From assembly GCA_041603535.1 (NCBI GenBank), contig JBFIEE010000009.1:1-64000 (forward strand): 64,000 nt of DNA, read 5' to 3'. Source of the stretch: HB2-32-21 sp041603535. Lineage in GTDB: Bacteria > Pseudomonadota > Gammaproteobacteria > Pseudomonadales > Porticoccaceae. Shown piece by piece: positions 45,226-55,041 of the stretch (position 1 is the stretch's first letter; every line of letters starts with the position of its first letter). The notes under the pieces are model-generated. The model had not been told where the DNA came from and ran no database searches. It saw only the letters and a list, made by a program, of their open reading frames with translations. Both the position numbers and the translations under genes were made by a program.

Positions 45226-46548
45226 ATGACGATCGACACGTTTAACCAGCAATTAATGGCGTTTTTGCAAGCGTCGCCAACGCCTTTTCACGCGGTAGAA
45301 AACATCAGGTCAGTGCTCGATCAGCATGGCTATAAGTGTTTGCCGGAGGACACCGTGTGGTCTCTGCAGAAGGGTGGGCGCTACTATGTGACGCGCAATG
45401 ATTCGTCGATTATCGCTTTTGTTTTTGGTGTTTCAGCGATCGTAGAATCGGGTATTCGCATGGTGGGGGCTCACACAGACAGTCCGACCTTGATGGTCAA
45501 GCCACGGCCAGAAAAAGTACAGGACTACTTTCAGTTAGGCGTAGAAGTTTATGGCGGCGCTTTGTTGAATCCCTGGTTTGATCGCGACCTTGCCATGGCT
45601 GGACGTGTGGTTTATCGCAATAAAACCACATCGCAACTGGCCAAGGCGCTGATCAATTTTGGCAGACCAGTCGCGATCATACCTAGCCTGGCGATTCACC
45701 TTGACCGGGAGGCCAACAACAGCCGGAAAGTTAACCCGCAAACTGACATCCCGCCGATTGTGTTCGAAGGGAGCAGTAGCAAGTGCAAGGATTTCCGCGA
45801 AATACTGGCCCGGCAATTACTCCTCGAATATCCCGCGCTGGGTAAAATGGGTGATCTGGAAATCCTCGATTACGAACTCTGCCTTTACGACACGCAGCCG
45901 GCCGCGCAGGTAGGTCTACACGGCGATTTCATTGCTTCGGCCCGGCTGGATAATCTGCTTAGCTGCTTCGCCGGTTTGCAGGCCTTATTGGAAGCTGATG
46001 GTAGCCAGACCTGTATGCTAATTTGTACCGACCATGAGGAGGTGGGGAGTGCTTCTGCCTGTGGAGCCCAGGGGCCAATGTTGCAATCAACCCTGGCGCG
46101 CATGCTGCCCGATACCGAACAGCGTGCCAGAGCCATCAGCCGGTCGTTGTTGATTTCCGCTGACAATGCCCATGGTGTTCACCCCAACTATGTTGACCGG
46201 CATGATGGCAGTCACCTGCCAATACTTAACCGAGGGCCGGTACTAAAAACGAATGCCAATCAGCGATACGCGACCAACAGCATTACTGGTGCATTATTTC
46301 GCCAGTGGTGTGATCAGGAGGATGTGCCTCTGCAGTCGTTTGTTACGCGCTCCGACATGGGTTGCGGTAGCACCATAGGTCCGATTACTGCGACTGCTAT
46401 CGGCGTGCCTACGCTTGATGTCGGTGTGCCGACCTTTGCGATGCACTCTATTCGCGAACTGGCCGGGTGGCGGGACGCGCACAGTTTGAGTCGCGTTATC
46501 GCTGCGTCATATCGTCACAAAGGCCCACTAAGTATCCCGGGTGCTTAG
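45226..46548 (+). CDS. apeB: M18-family metalloaminopeptidase
   Basis: A zinc aspartyl-type aminopeptidase, cytosolic. The 440-residue protein shows GAHTDSPTLMVKP with a metal His, SARLDNLLSCFAG with the bridging Asp, TDHEEVGSASACGAQGP with Glu residues, and FAMHSIRELAG with the last His. The ATG at 45226 is preferred over 45175 because it gives the family N-terminus and length. Confidence 0.92.
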   Translation: MTIDTFNQQLMAFLQASPTPFHAVENIRSVLDQHGYKCLPEDTVWSLQKGGRYYVTRNDSSIIAFVFGVSAIVESGIRMVGAHTDSPTLMVKPRPEKVQDYFQLGVEVYGGALLNPWFDRDLAMAGRVVYRNKTTSQLAKALINFGRPVAIIPSLAIHLDREANNSRKVNPQTDIPPIVFEGSSSKCKDFREILARQLLLEYPALGKMGDLEILDYELCLYDTQPAAQVGLHGDFIASARLDNLLSCFAGLQALLEADGSQTCMLICTDHEEVGSASACGAQGPMLQSTLARMLPDTEQRARAISRSLLISADNAHGVHPNYVDRHDGSHLPILNRGPVLKTNANQRYATNSITGALFRQWCDQEDVPLQSFVTRSDMGCGSTIGPITATAIGVPTLDVGVPTFAMHSIRELAGWRDAHSLSRVIAASYRHKGPLSIPGA

Positions 46549-46651
46549 CCCCCTCAGCAAGCGTACTGGGTAGTCAAATAGCCAGCACGGTCGGAACGCG
46601 TCGGCGAATTCATAAAGATTTAACTGATTTAACTCTTCTACTAAGGCGGGA

Positions 46652-47419
46652 ATGATGATGAGACTTAAAGATAAGGTAGCACTGGTCACCGGAGCCGGTG
46701 GCCCGATGGGCATGGGTGTCGCTAAACGGTTCGCGGCGCAGGGAGCGTCGTTGATTCTTACCGATATATCCGGTAGTCGACTCGCCCAGGGTGTTGAAGA
46801 AGTGACGCCGCTGCTGGCCAGTGGTGCCAAAATTCACGCGTTACGCGGGAGTGTGCTGGTGGAGGAGGAGGTCGATGAATTACTGGCCACCAGTCGGACA
46901 TATTTTGACCGCGTTGATATCATCATCAACGTGGTGGGTGGCTTGTGGCTCGACGCCCGATACACCCCGGTGCTGGAAGTTCAGGAGGAGCGTTGGGATA
47001 TGTGCTTTACCGTGAACATGAAAGGAATTTTCTATCTGACGCGGAAACTTGCACCGGGTATGCTCGAGCGCAAGTATGGCAAAATCGTTAACGTATCGTC
47101 GGTTGAATATGCCGGTGCAGCAGGTCATGCAGATTACGCGGCCGCGAAGGCGGGCGTGACTTCTCTGACGCGCAGTCTCGCCGAGGAGCTGGCGCCACAC
47201 ATTAACGTCAATTGTATTGCGCCCGGGATTATCCGTACCCTGGCATTACGCGATGTCGGTGAGAAAGTTGCCAACGAGTTTGCAGAAAAAAATCTCTTGA
47301 AACGCATGGGCGAGCCGGAAGATATTGCCAACGCCGCCCTGTTTTTGGCCAGCGACGAATCGAGTTATATAACCGGCGTAACGATTCCAGTATCCGGAGG
47401 GCTGTGGCCAGCCCTTTAA
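46652..47419 (+). CDS. Short-chain dehydrogenase/reductase
   Basis: The 255-residue protein is a classical SDR with cofactor motif VTGAGGPMGMGVA, NVVGG instead of the usual NNAG, VNVSSVEY with the catalytic Ser, and the dyad YAAAK near residue 156. A C-terminal SYITGVTIPVSGG is typical of FabG-like enzymes. Three consecutive ATGs (46652, 46655, plus a later Met) make the exact start uncertain. The substrate is not known. Confidence 0.88.
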   Translation: MMMRLKDKVALVTGAGGPMGMGVAKRFAAQGASLILTDISGSRLAQGVEEVTPLLASGAKIHALRGSVLVEEEVDELLATSRTYFDRVDIIINVVGGLWLDARYTPVLEVQEERWDMCFTVNMKGIFYLTRKLAPGMLERKYGKIVNVSSVEYAGAAGHADYAAAKAGVTSLTRSLAEELAPHINVNCIAPGIIRTLALRDVGEKVANEFAEKNLLKRMGEPEDIANAALFLASDESSYITGVTIPVSGGLWPAL

Positions 47420-47559
47420 CGGGCAGTGCATTGCAGTATTGTTGTCAGGATGGGGTTAACAGACGTGGTGTTACTTTTTAGCGAAGAGGCCGGGATCAGA
47501 CCGGAGAAGCGCTGCGGATAGTTGATACCCCACTGTTCTGGTAGTTTGAAGACACCCAT
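47416..47559 (-). other. Coding-like fragment antisense to the SDR-prfB spacer
   Basis: From an ATG at 47559 the minus strand reads MGVFKLPEQWGINYPQRF and on for 47 codons. The composition looks protein-like, and similar sequence continues upstream of the ATG in the same frame. No ribosome site or family is recognised. It may be the tail of a lost gene, or chance. Confidence 0.2.
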
Positions 47560-47595
47560 TTCGTTAAACTGATCGCCTTTTATACGGTCGCATTT

Positions 47596-48694
47596 ATGCT
47601 TGAAGTAAACCCACTCAGAATGACGCTCGACGACCTCCAGGCACGGACTGACGTGCTCAGGGGGTATCTTTGACTACGTAAACAAGAAAGAGCGTCTTGC
47701 GGAAGTGGCGCTTGAGCTGGGTGAACCCGATGTCTGGGATAAGCCGGAGCGCGCTCAACAACTGGGCAGAGAACGCGTGGCCCTGGAAACGGTAGTCGAG
47801 ACTATCGAGGCGCTGGATAAGGGCGTTGCGGAAACCCGTGAACTGCTTGAGCTGGCGTGTGCGGAAGACGATGCCGAAACGATCAGCGATCTGGAGCGAG
47901 AGATATCCGCCCTCGATGCCCGGCTCGAAGTGCTGGAGTTTCATCGCATGTTCTCCGGCGCGATGGACGCGAATAACGCCTACCTGGACATTCAGTCTGG
48001 CTCTGGTGGTACCGAAGCCCAGGACTGGGCGGAAATGTTGTTGCGGATGTACCTGCGCTGGGGTGATGACAAGGGCTTCAAGACCGAGCTTGTTGAAGCA
48101 TCTCCCGGCGAGGTGGCGGGCATCAAAAGTGCAACCGTGCATTTTCAGGGCGAATACGCATTTGGCTGGTTGCGCACGGAGACCGGGGTGCATCGCCTGG
48201 TGCGCAAGTCGCCATTTGACTCCGGGAATCGCCGACATACTTCGTTTGCGGCAGTATTTGTGTCGCCAGAAGTAGATGACGATATTGAAATTGATATCAG
48301 CAAAGCTGACGTGCGGGAAGATACTTACCGGGCCAGCGGGGCCGGTGGACAGCACGTTAACAAAACTGATTCCGCTGTGCGCCTGACCCATATCCCCTCC
48401 GGCGTGGTGGTGCAATGTCAAAGTGAGCGATCTCAGCACCAGAACCGTGATAATTGCTGGAAGATGCTCAAAGCCAAGCTGTACGAGCTGGAAGAGCTCA
48501 GACGCAAGGAGAGCGCTCAGGCGGTGGAGGACAGCAAGTCCGATATCGGCTGGGGTAGCCAGATTCGTTCTTATGTGCTCGATGATGCCCGGATCAAAGA
48601 CCTGCGCACCAATATTGAAACACGCAACACGCAACAGGTTCTGGATGGTGGGCTGGATCGGTTTATCGAGGCCAGTTTAAAAGCCGGGTTATAA
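47596..48694 (+). CDS. prfB: Peptide chain release factor 2 (programmed +1 frameshift)
   Basis: Recognises UGA and UAA stop codons and releases the peptide. The gene begins at ATG 47596 and reads 25 codons (MLEVNPLR to VLRGYL), then meets an in-frame TGA at 47671-47673. A +1 shift at CTT resumes with GAC at 47672, giving 365 residues in total. The second part holds GSGGTEAQDW, a GGQ motif in SGAGGQHVNKTDSAVR, and SPFDSGNRRHTSF with the SPF anticodon-like tripeptide. lysS follows, as in most gammaproteobacteria. Confidence 0.97.
47660..47674 (+). promoter_or_regulatory. RF2 autoregulatory frameshift site
   Basis: AGGGGG, then TAT CTT TGA C, is identical in layout to the E. coli RF2 site: an internal Shine-Dalgarno-like run three bases before the CUU UGA C slippery stop. 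When RF2 is scarce the ribosome pauses and shifts +1, restoring RF2 synthesis. Confidence 0.97.
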
Positions 48695-48724
48695 TCGACG
48701 ACTCTCGCGATCCGTGACTAAAAG

Positions 48725-48792
48725 TAATCTGTATGCCATCGCAGATTATTGGCGTATCCGCTTAGGCGGATAAATCATAGGCGGATAAATAT
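48725..48792. repeat. Two hairpins and a 15-bp tandem repeat between prfB and lysS
   Basis: A 7-bp stem (TAATCTG/CAGATTA, 48725-48748) is followed by another (TATCCGC, 4-nt loop, GCGGATA, 48755-48772). A 15-bp unit TAGGCGGATAAATCA is then repeated at 48763-48777 and 48778-48792. The hairpins have no T tract and are at best weak terminators. Confidence 0.7.
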
Positions 48793-48831
48793 AGTTAGGC
48801 CGACACAGTGTTTTGCAGATAAGAGAATTTG

Positions 48832-50316
48832 ATGAGTAAAGACGAAACCCCCTCCACAGACGAAAATCGACTGATCGCTGAACGTCGCGGCAAGTTGGCC
48901 GATATACGGGAAAAGGGCTCTGCATTCCCCAACCAGTTCCGTCGTTCTGACTTTGCCGATAAGTTACAGGAAACATTTGGCGATAAAGACAAGGAGGCGC
49001 TGGAAGAGCTTGGTCACCGGGTCAGCGTGGCGGGCCGTGTTATGGCCAAGCGGGGTCCGTTTATGGTCCTCCAGGATGTCTCGGGGCGTATCCAGTTATA
49101 TGCGGATAAAGCGGTACAACAGGGTATTAAGGAGCGCTGGGGGCACTGGGATGTCGGTGATCTCGTCGGCGTCATTGGCCTCGTCCACAAATCGGGACGT
49201 GGCGATTTATACGTTAATATTGAAGAGCATGAGTTACTAACCAAGTCATTGCGGCCCCTGCCGGAGAAATTTCACGGTCTTGCGGATCAGGAGATGCGCT
49301 ATCGACAGCGCTACGTGGATCTGATCGTCAACGAAGATACCCGGCGTATTTTTCAGTTGCGGTCAAAAATTGTCGACTTTCTTCGGCATTACCTGAACCA
49401 GCACGGGTTTATGGAAGTCGAAACCCCGATGATGCAACTGATTCCCGGCGGCGCTACGGCCAGACCTTTTGTTACCTATCACAACGCGCTCGACCAGCAG
49501 ATGTATATGCGGGTGGCGCCAGAGCTGTATTTAAAGCGTCTGGTGGTCGGTGGCTTTGAGCGGGTCTTCGAGATCAATCGAAACTTCCGCAACGAAGGCC
49601 TCTCCACTCGGCATAATCCCGAATTCACCATGCTTGAGTTTTATCAGGCCTACGCTGACTACCGCGATCTTATGGATCTTACGGAGGACATGTTACGTAA
49701 GCTGTGCGAAGGGGTACTGGGCACGGCGACGGTAACTTATCAGGGTAGCGAATACGATTTTTCTCGGCCGTTTCTGCGGATCAGCGTGTTTGATTCGATT
49801 CTGCTGCACAATAAAAACCTGCAAGCCGGGGATATCGACAACCTTGAAGGCGCGCGGCGGGTCGCGAAAACACTTGGCATTCCTCTCAAAGATAGCTGGG
49901 GTCTGGGCAAGGTACAGATCGAAATATTTGAGAAAACGGTGGAACCGCGCCTCGACAATCCGACGTTTATTACCGGCTATCCCACCGAAGTGTCGCCCCT
50001 GGCTCGCCGCAGTGACAGCGACCCTTTTGTCACAGACCGTTTTGAATTCTTTGTCGGTGGTCGGGAACTGGCCAACGGTTTTTCAGAGCTTAACGATGCT
50101 GAAGATCAGGCCGCACGCTTTCTCGCGCAGGTCCAGGAAAAGGATGCGGGCGATGACGAAGCCATGCATTACGATGCCGATTACGTGCGCGCTCTGGAGT
50201 ACGGGTTGCCGCCCACCGCTGGCGAAGGTATTGGCATTGATCGACTGGTGATGTTGCTGACTGATGCGCCGTCTATTCGCGATGTGTTGCTGTTCCCACA
50301 TATGCGGCCCGAATAA
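48832..50316 (+). CDS. lysS: Lysyl-tRNA synthetase (class II)
   Basis: Charges tRNA-Lys. The 494-residue protein has an N-terminal OB-fold anticodon domain (about 60-145) and a class II catalytic core with motif 2 (FRNEGLSTRHNPEFTMLEFY) and motif 3 (GIGIDRLVMLLTD). The ATG at 48832 follows GAGAATTTG; a TTG one codon earlier is an alternative. It lies downstream of prfB. Confidence 0.96.
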   Translation: MSKDETPSTDENRLIAERRGKLADIREKGSAFPNQFRRSDFADKLQETFGDKDKEALEELGHRVSVAGRVMAKRGPFMVLQDVSGRIQLYADKAVQQGIKERWGHWDVGDLVGVIGLVHKSGRGDLYVNIEEHELLTKSLRPLPEKFHGLADQEMRYRQRYVDLIVNEDTRRIFQLRSKIVDFLRHYLNQHGFMEVETPMMQLIPGGATARPFVTYHNALDQQMYMRVAPELYLKRLVVGGFERVFEINRNFRNEGLSTRHNPEFTMLEFYQAYADYRDLMDLTEDMLRKLCEGVLGTATVTYQGSEYDFSRPFLRISVFDSILLHNKNLQAGDIDNLEGARRVAKTLGIPLKDSWGLGKVQIEIFEKTVEPRLDNPTFITGYPTEVSPLARRSDSDPFVTDRFEFFVGGRELANGFSELNDAEDQAARFLAQVQEKDAGDDEAMHYDADYVRALEYGLPPTAGEGIGIDRLVMLLTDAPSIRDVLLFPHMRPE

Positions 50317-50330
50317 AACCTGCTGTCGCA

Positions 50331-51038
50331 ATGTCATCGCAACGACTGGTCAAACTTCACCCATCCTGGTTGAAAGTACTGGGTGAAGAGTTTGATAAGC
50401 CCTATATGCACGCGTTACGTGAATTTCTGATCGAAGAAAGGCGTTTGCGAAAAGTGGTGTATCCGGCCAGTGACAACTGGTTTGCCGCCTTTGATAAAAC
50501 ACCTTTTGATCAGGTCAGGGTGGTTATCCTTGGTCAGGACCCCTATCACGGGGTGGGTCAGGCCCACGGGCTTTGTTTTTCGGTACCTTCGGCTCTCAAA
50601 GTGCCGCCTTCTTTGGTGAATATATTTAAAGAGCTGGATAGCGATCTCGGTATTTCGCCAGCGAAGCACGGCTGTCTGGAAGCCTGGGCAAAGCAGGGCG
50701 TGCTGCTCCTGAATGCCACGTTGACCGTGGTCAGCGGGGAAGCCGGGTCACACCAGAACCGAGGTTGGGAAGCCCTGACTGACCGGGTTATCGAAGTGTT
50801 AAATGACCAGCGCGATGGGCTGGTGTTTTTACTCTGGGGCAGTTATGCGCAGAAAAAGGGCGCTTTTATCGATCAGCAGAAACATCTGGTTGTTCGCGCG
50901 CCCCATCCTTCACCCCTGTCTGCTCACCGGGGATTTTTTGGTAGCAAGCCTTTTTCAAAAACTAATACCTATCTGCTAAGCAGGGGACTCCCGGCCATTG
51001 ACTGGCGCCTGCCCGAGGAACTACGCGCACTTGAATAA
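50331..51038 (+). CDS. ung: Uracil-DNA glycosylase
   Basis: Removes uracil from DNA to start base-excision repair. The 235-residue family 1 enzyme has the catalytic-water loop GQDPYHGVGQAHGL, LLLNATLTV, and the minor-groove loop HPSPLSAHRGFFG. It starts 14 nt after the lysS stop. Confidence 0.96.
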   Translation: MSSQRLVKLHPSWLKVLGEEFDKPYMHALREFLIEERRLRKVVYPASDNWFAAFDKTPFDQVRVVILGQDPYHGVGQAHGLCFSVPSALKVPPSLVNIFKELDSDLGISPAKHGCLEAWAKQGVLLLNATLTVVSGEAGSHQNRGWEALTDRVIEVLNDQRDGLVFLLWGSYAQKKGAFIDQQKHLVVRAPHPSPLSAHRGFFGSKPFSKTNTYLLSRGLPAIDWRLPEELRALE

Positions 51039-51186
51039 CGGTCTGTCTAATTAGTTCAGTCGGTAAGTATCTATTTCTTGTTTGTTAAATCTCGCCAGCC
51101 CTGGTCAGGCAACTGGCAGCGCAGTTGTTAACCGGGGCAGCGAGATAAGCTCTGATGGATGAGTAAAATTTATTATTTGACGTTGA

Positions 51187-52335
51187 CTATTTGATGGCAC
51201 CGTTCGTTTTTAACTCATTGATTTGCTCACTGGATATTCCCCACTCCCGCAGTACTTCGTCAGTGTGAATGCCGGTTTTTGGGGTCGGTCCTTTTATCGA
51301 GGATGGTGTTGCGCTGAAACGCGGCGCGGGCGCCGGATGCAGTACGCCGTCAACCTCGACGAATGAACTGCGATCCTTGTTATGCAGATATTGAGGCGCT
51401 TCTTCAAGCGTAAGAATCGGTGCGAAACAAATATCGGTGTTTTCCATGATCGCACACCATTCATCACGGGTTTTGGTAAGAAAGATCTCCTTGAACTTTT
51501 CTTTCATTGCCGGCCAGCTTTCGCGCTCCATTTGTGGCGGTAGGGAGTCCGGGTCTATTTCAAGCTTTTCCAGCAACTCAGCGTAGAACTTGGTTTCGAT
51601 TGAGCCAATGGATACATAGCGTCCGTCCTTGGTCTCGTAGGTATTGTAGAAGTGAGATCCGCTATCAAGAATATTTGCGCCGCGAACATCTTTATGGCCA
51701 CCGGAAGCGTGCATGCCGTAAATAGAAGTCATCAATGATAGCGCGCCGTCGACCATGCCCGCGTCAACCACCTGGCCCTGGCCAGATTTCTTTACTTCCA
51801 GCAGGGCGGCGAGAATACCGACCATAATAAACATGGTGCCGCCGCCAAAATCGCCAACCAGATTCAGCGGTGGCGCCGGCGGTTCGTTGTCATTGCGGCC
51901 AATGGCGTGCAGCGCGCCAGACAATGCGATGTAGTTGATGTCGTGGCCGGCAGATTTGGACAGTGGTCCTTGCTGTCCCCACCCGGTAACGCGGCCGTAG
52001 ACGAGTTTCGGATTGCGCGCCAGACACACATCCGGTCCCATGCCGAGACGCTCCATGACACCGGGACGAAAGCCTTCAACCAGAGCATCCGCGCCATCGA
52101 TCAGCTTTAACAGAGCTTCAATGCCGTCCGGGTTTTTCAGGTCAATGGCAATGGATTTTCTGCCACGTCCCAGAAAGTTAAATTTCTTGGGCATGGCTAT
52201 GCCGAGCCCTGACTCAGTCAGGCGGTCGACGCGCACCACCTCGGCACCCATATCCGATAGCATCATGGCGCACATCGGTGCGGGGCCAATGCCAGCCAGT
52301 TCGATCACTTTATATCCAGTTAGGGGGCCGCTCAT
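51187..52335 (-). CDS. CaiB/BaiF family protein, alpha-methylacyl-CoA racemase-like
   Basis: A 382-residue class III CoA-transferase family enzyme. The start IELAGIGPAPMCAMML with ADMGAEVV-like SDMGAEVVRVDR is the family N-terminus. The racemase residues appear as His in SAGHDINYIAL and Asp in NLVGDFGGGTMF. These favour 2-methylacyl-CoA racemase over plain CoA transfer. The frame stays open to 52551 but the ATG at 52335 has a GGAGA site and the family start. It is divergent from an acyl-CoA dehydrogenase gene, which suggests joint use in branched-chain acid breakdown. Confidence 0.9.
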   Translation of the reverse strand: MSGPLTGYKVIELAGIGPAPMCAMMLSDMGAEVVRVDRLTESGLGIAMPKKFNFLGRGRKSIAIDLKNPDGIEALLKLIDGADALVEGFRPGVMERLGMGPDVCLARNPKLVYGRVTGWGQQGPLSKSAGHDINYIALSGALHAIGRNDNEPPAPPLNLVGDFGGGTMFIMVGILAALLEVKKSGQGQVVDAGMVDGALSLMTSIYGMHASGGHKDVRGANILDSGSHFYNTYETKDGRYVSIGSIETKFYAELLEKLEIDPDSLPPQMERESWPAMKEKFKEIFLTKTRDEWCAIMENTDICFAPILTLEEAPQYLHNKDRSSFVEVDGVLHPAPAPRFSATPSSIKGPTPKTGIHTDEVLREWGISSEQINELKTNGAIK

Positions 52336-52614
52336 AATGTTGTCTCCAGTTGCGCCGCGGGCGAGTTGCGCGGCGGATTTACGTTGATTGTTGTGCCAAA
52401 AAATAGAGCTGGATACGGTAACAAGTAACCGTGTGCCGATGCAATCGCTTAACCAATATAGATCAGTCCATCGGTCGCTGGCGAAGGCAGCGTTTATAGG
52501 TGACGGTGTACCGATTGGCGCGCACCAACTGTTCACGGTTGGCCGCGACATTTGTCTGGCCAGCGGTTAAAGTAACGCCAAATTTCGGTGTTTATGTATG
52601 GAGAGGAGGCAGTG

Positions 52615-53817
52615 ATGAATTTTGAATTTTCGGATAAGGTGCGCGACCTGCAAACGCGGGTACAGAACTTTATGGATAGGGTTATCTATCCTAACGAAGC
52701 GGTCTACTATCAGCAGCTTGAGGACGGTGGTCGCTGGTGTACGCCACCGATACTGGAAGAAATGAAAGCACAGGCAAAAAAGGAAGGTCTGTGGAACCTG
52801 TTCCTGCCGGAAAGTGATCGCGGTGCAGGGTTGACCAATCTCGAATACGCGCCTTTATGTGAAATCATGGGTAAATCCAAGTTTGCACCAGAGGTATTTA
52901 ACTGCTCTGCGCCGGATACCGGCAACATGGAAACCATCGAACGGTACGGTAGTGACGAGCACAAGGAGAAGTGGCTGGAACCCCTGCTCAATGGAGAAAT
53001 TCGGTCAGCGTTTTGCATGACCGAACCCCTGGTGGCCTCCTCGGATGCGACCAATATTGAAACCAGTATCCTGCGGGATGGCGATGAATATGTCATTAAC
53101 GGTCGCAAATGGTTTTCGTCCGGGGTGCATGAACCACAATGCAAAATATGGATTGTCATGGGTAAGACCGATCCTGGAGCCGCTCGCCACGCGCAGCAAT
53201 CGATGATTCTGGTTGAGCCGGGTACACCGGGGATTACCGTGGAGCGTTGGGTGCCAGTGTTTGGTTATGACGATGCACCCCATGGCCACGCGGAAGTGGT
53301 GTTTAAGGATGTCCGGGTCCCGGCGTCGAATATACTGCTCGGCGAGGGGCGTGGATTTGAGATCGCCCAGGGGCGCCTTGGCCCGGGGCGTATCCACCAT
53401 TGCATGCGCATCATCGGCGTCGCCGAGCGAGCACTAGAGTTGATGTGCAAACGGGCGATGAGCCGCGTTGCTTTTGGCAAACCGATCTCAGAGCAATCGG
53501 TGTGGTCAGAGCGTATTGCTGATGCCCGCATCAATATTGAAATGGCGCGGCTGCTAACGCTGAAAGCGGCATATATGATGGATACCGTGGGCAATAAAGT
53601 GGCGCGCATGGAAATTGCCATGATTAAGGTAGCCGCTCCCATCATGGCGTTAAAAATCATCGACGACGCTATTCAAGTCTATGGTGCCTGCGGGGTTACC
53701 GAGGATGTCGGTCTGGCACGGGCCTGGGCGCACACGCGAGTCCTGCGTATCGCGGATGGTCCGGACGAGGTGCATCGCAATCAGATCGCTCGGCTTGAGT
53801 TAAAAAAACATACGTAA
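52615..53817 (+). CDS. Acyl-CoA dehydrogenase (ACAD10/11-like)
   Basis: A 400-residue FAD-dependent acyl-CoA dehydrogenase. It contains FCMTEPLVASSDATNIE in the FAD/substrate region, NGRKWFSSGV, FGKPISEQSVW, and IQVYGACGVTEDVGLARAW with ADGPDEVHRNQIARLEL near the end. Overall it is closest in style to the long-chain/branched ACAD10/11 group. The ATG at 52615 is preferred for its GGAGG site. A good terminator follows. Neighbours with CoA-ester and phosphotransferase functions support a catabolic role. Confidence 0.92.
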   Translation: MNFEFSDKVRDLQTRVQNFMDRVIYPNEAVYYQQLEDGGRWCTPPILEEMKAQAKKEGLWNLFLPESDRGAGLTNLEYAPLCEIMGKSKFAPEVFNCSAPDTGNMETIERYGSDEHKEKWLEPLLNGEIRSAFCMTEPLVASSDATNIETSILRDGDEYVINGRKWFSSGVHEPQCKIWIVMGKTDPGAARHAQQSMILVEPGTPGITVERWVPVFGYDDAPHGHAEVVFKDVRVPASNILLGEGRGFEIAQGRLGPGRIHHCMRIIGVAERALELMCKRAMSRVAFGKPISEQSVWSERIADARINIEMARLLTLKAAYMMDTVGNKVARMEIAMIKVAAPIMALKIIDDAIQVYGACGVTEDVGLARAWAHTRVLRIADGPDEVHRNQIARLELKKHT

Positions 53818-53835
53818 AATCATTTACATAGATTA

Positions 53836-53866
53836 GAACCCGTGCCTGATCCGCACGGGTTTTTGT
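53836..53866 (+). terminator. Rho-independent terminator after the acyl-CoA dehydrogenase gene
   Basis: AACCCGTGC, a 7-nt loop and GCACGGGTT form a 9-bp stem followed by TTTTGTTTTG. It begins 19 bp after the stop codon. Confidence 0.92.
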
Positions 53867-53937
53867 TTTGTGGCAGCCGAAAAAGCAGCTAGACTGAAAG
53901 GGAGATAAAAATAACCTGATCAAAGAGGGGTACAAGC

Positions 53938-55005
53938 ATGAAGACAGGTGCTTTTATGATGCCGAACAATCCACCGCATCGCTCTATTCTTGACGGCCAC
54001 AAGCACAACCTCGACTACATCTGCTTTCTTGACCAGGCCGGTTACGACGAGGTGTGGGTGGGCGAGCACTACACCACCCCGTGGGAACCATGTCCTTCAC
54101 CGGATCTGTTAATCGCTCAGGCTATCGACCGAACCAGCCGGATAACGCTCGCCACTGGCGCATTTTTGTTGCCCTACCACCATCCCGCCGAACTCGCACA
54201 GCGCATCGCCTACCTTGACCACATGGCTGAAGGCCGACTGATCATCGGTGTTGGCGCCGGTGGTTTTCCCGGCGACTGGCAGTTGTTCGACGTCGATGCC
54301 ATGGCCGGTGAGAATCGGGATATGATGTTCGAATCCCTCGAAATCATGATCAAGCTGTGGACGAGTACCGAACCGTTTCGCTACGAAGGCACTTACTGGA
54401 CAGTGCAGCGCCCGCAAGATGAAAGCCCTACGCGCTATCATCTTCAGCCTTACCAACGACCCCACCCGCCGATTGGCATTACCGCGCTCAGTCCGCGCTC
54501 TCCGTCCATGAGCCTGGCCGGCAGCGCAGGTTATATTCCGTTGAATCTGGGTTTGAGTAACCAGTATTTGAAGGAGAACTGGCAGATGGTTGAGCAGGCG
54601 GCTAACGAAGCTGGTCGCGAAGCGGATCGGAGTCAGTGGCGACTGGGCCGGGATGTGCTGGTGGCAGACACTGACCGGGAGGCTGTTAAGCGCGCCATCG
54701 AAGGGCCCATTGGCATGGTGTGGGGAGAATATTTGCTGCCTCTATTCAAACAGTTTGGTTTGATTGATGTGATGAAGCACCGAACCGATGTGGCGGATGC
54801 TGATGTGACACTGGCGTACCTGGCCGAGCACAACTGGCTGGTTGGTAGTCCCAATACCGTTAGCGATAAACTAGCCGCCATGGTTGATGAGTCGGGTGGT
54901 TTCGGTTGCTTACTAACCATGGGCTATGACCATCTCGACCATTTTCAGCATTGGCGCGAATCCAAGCAGGCTTTTATTGAGGAAGTCGCACCGCGTTTTC
55001 GCTAG
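53938..55005 (+). CDS. Luciferase-like (LLM) flavin-dependent monooxygenase
   Basis: The 355-residue protein has the bacterial luciferase-type barrel pattern: N-terminal KTGAFMMPNN, DEVWVGEHYTTPWEP, LATGAFLLPYHHPAELAQR, HMAEGRLIIGVGAGGFPGDW. It resembles the limonene monooxygenase/alkanal monooxygenase branch that uses reduced FMN supplied by a reductase. No reductase gene is adjacent. The substrate cannot be read from the sequence. A terminator-like hairpin follows. Confidence 0.88.
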   Translation: MKTGAFMMPNNPPHRSILDGHKHNLDYICFLDQAGYDEVWVGEHYTTPWEPCPSPDLLIAQAIDRTSRITLATGAFLLPYHHPAELAQRIAYLDHMAEGRLIIGVGAGGFPGDWQLFDVDAMAGENRDMMFESLEIMIKLWTSTEPFRYEGTYWTVQRPQDESPTRYHLQPYQRPHPPIGITALSPRSPSMSLAGSAGYIPLNLGLSNQYLKENWQMVEQAANEAGREADRSQWRLGRDVLVADTDREAVKRAIEGPIGMVWGEYLLPLFKQFGLIDVMKHRTDVADADVTLAYLAEHNWLVGSPNTVSDKLAAMVDESGGFGCLLTMGYDHLDHFQHWRESKQAFIEEVAPRFR

Positions 55006-55023
55006 GCATGGTCACGTGCTGTT

Positions 55024-55041
55024 AACCCAGCTTGGGTTTTT
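55024..55041 (+). terminator. Probable terminator after the LLM gene
   Basis: AACCCA, a 3-nt loop and TGGGTT are followed by TTT. The stem is short (6 bp), but the position 18 bp after the stop and the T run fit a terminator. Confidence 0.6.

Noticed and set aside
47657..48634. 325-codon frame antisense to prfB
   Set aside because: It is the shadow of a certain gene; prfB motifs and codon pattern explain the open frame.
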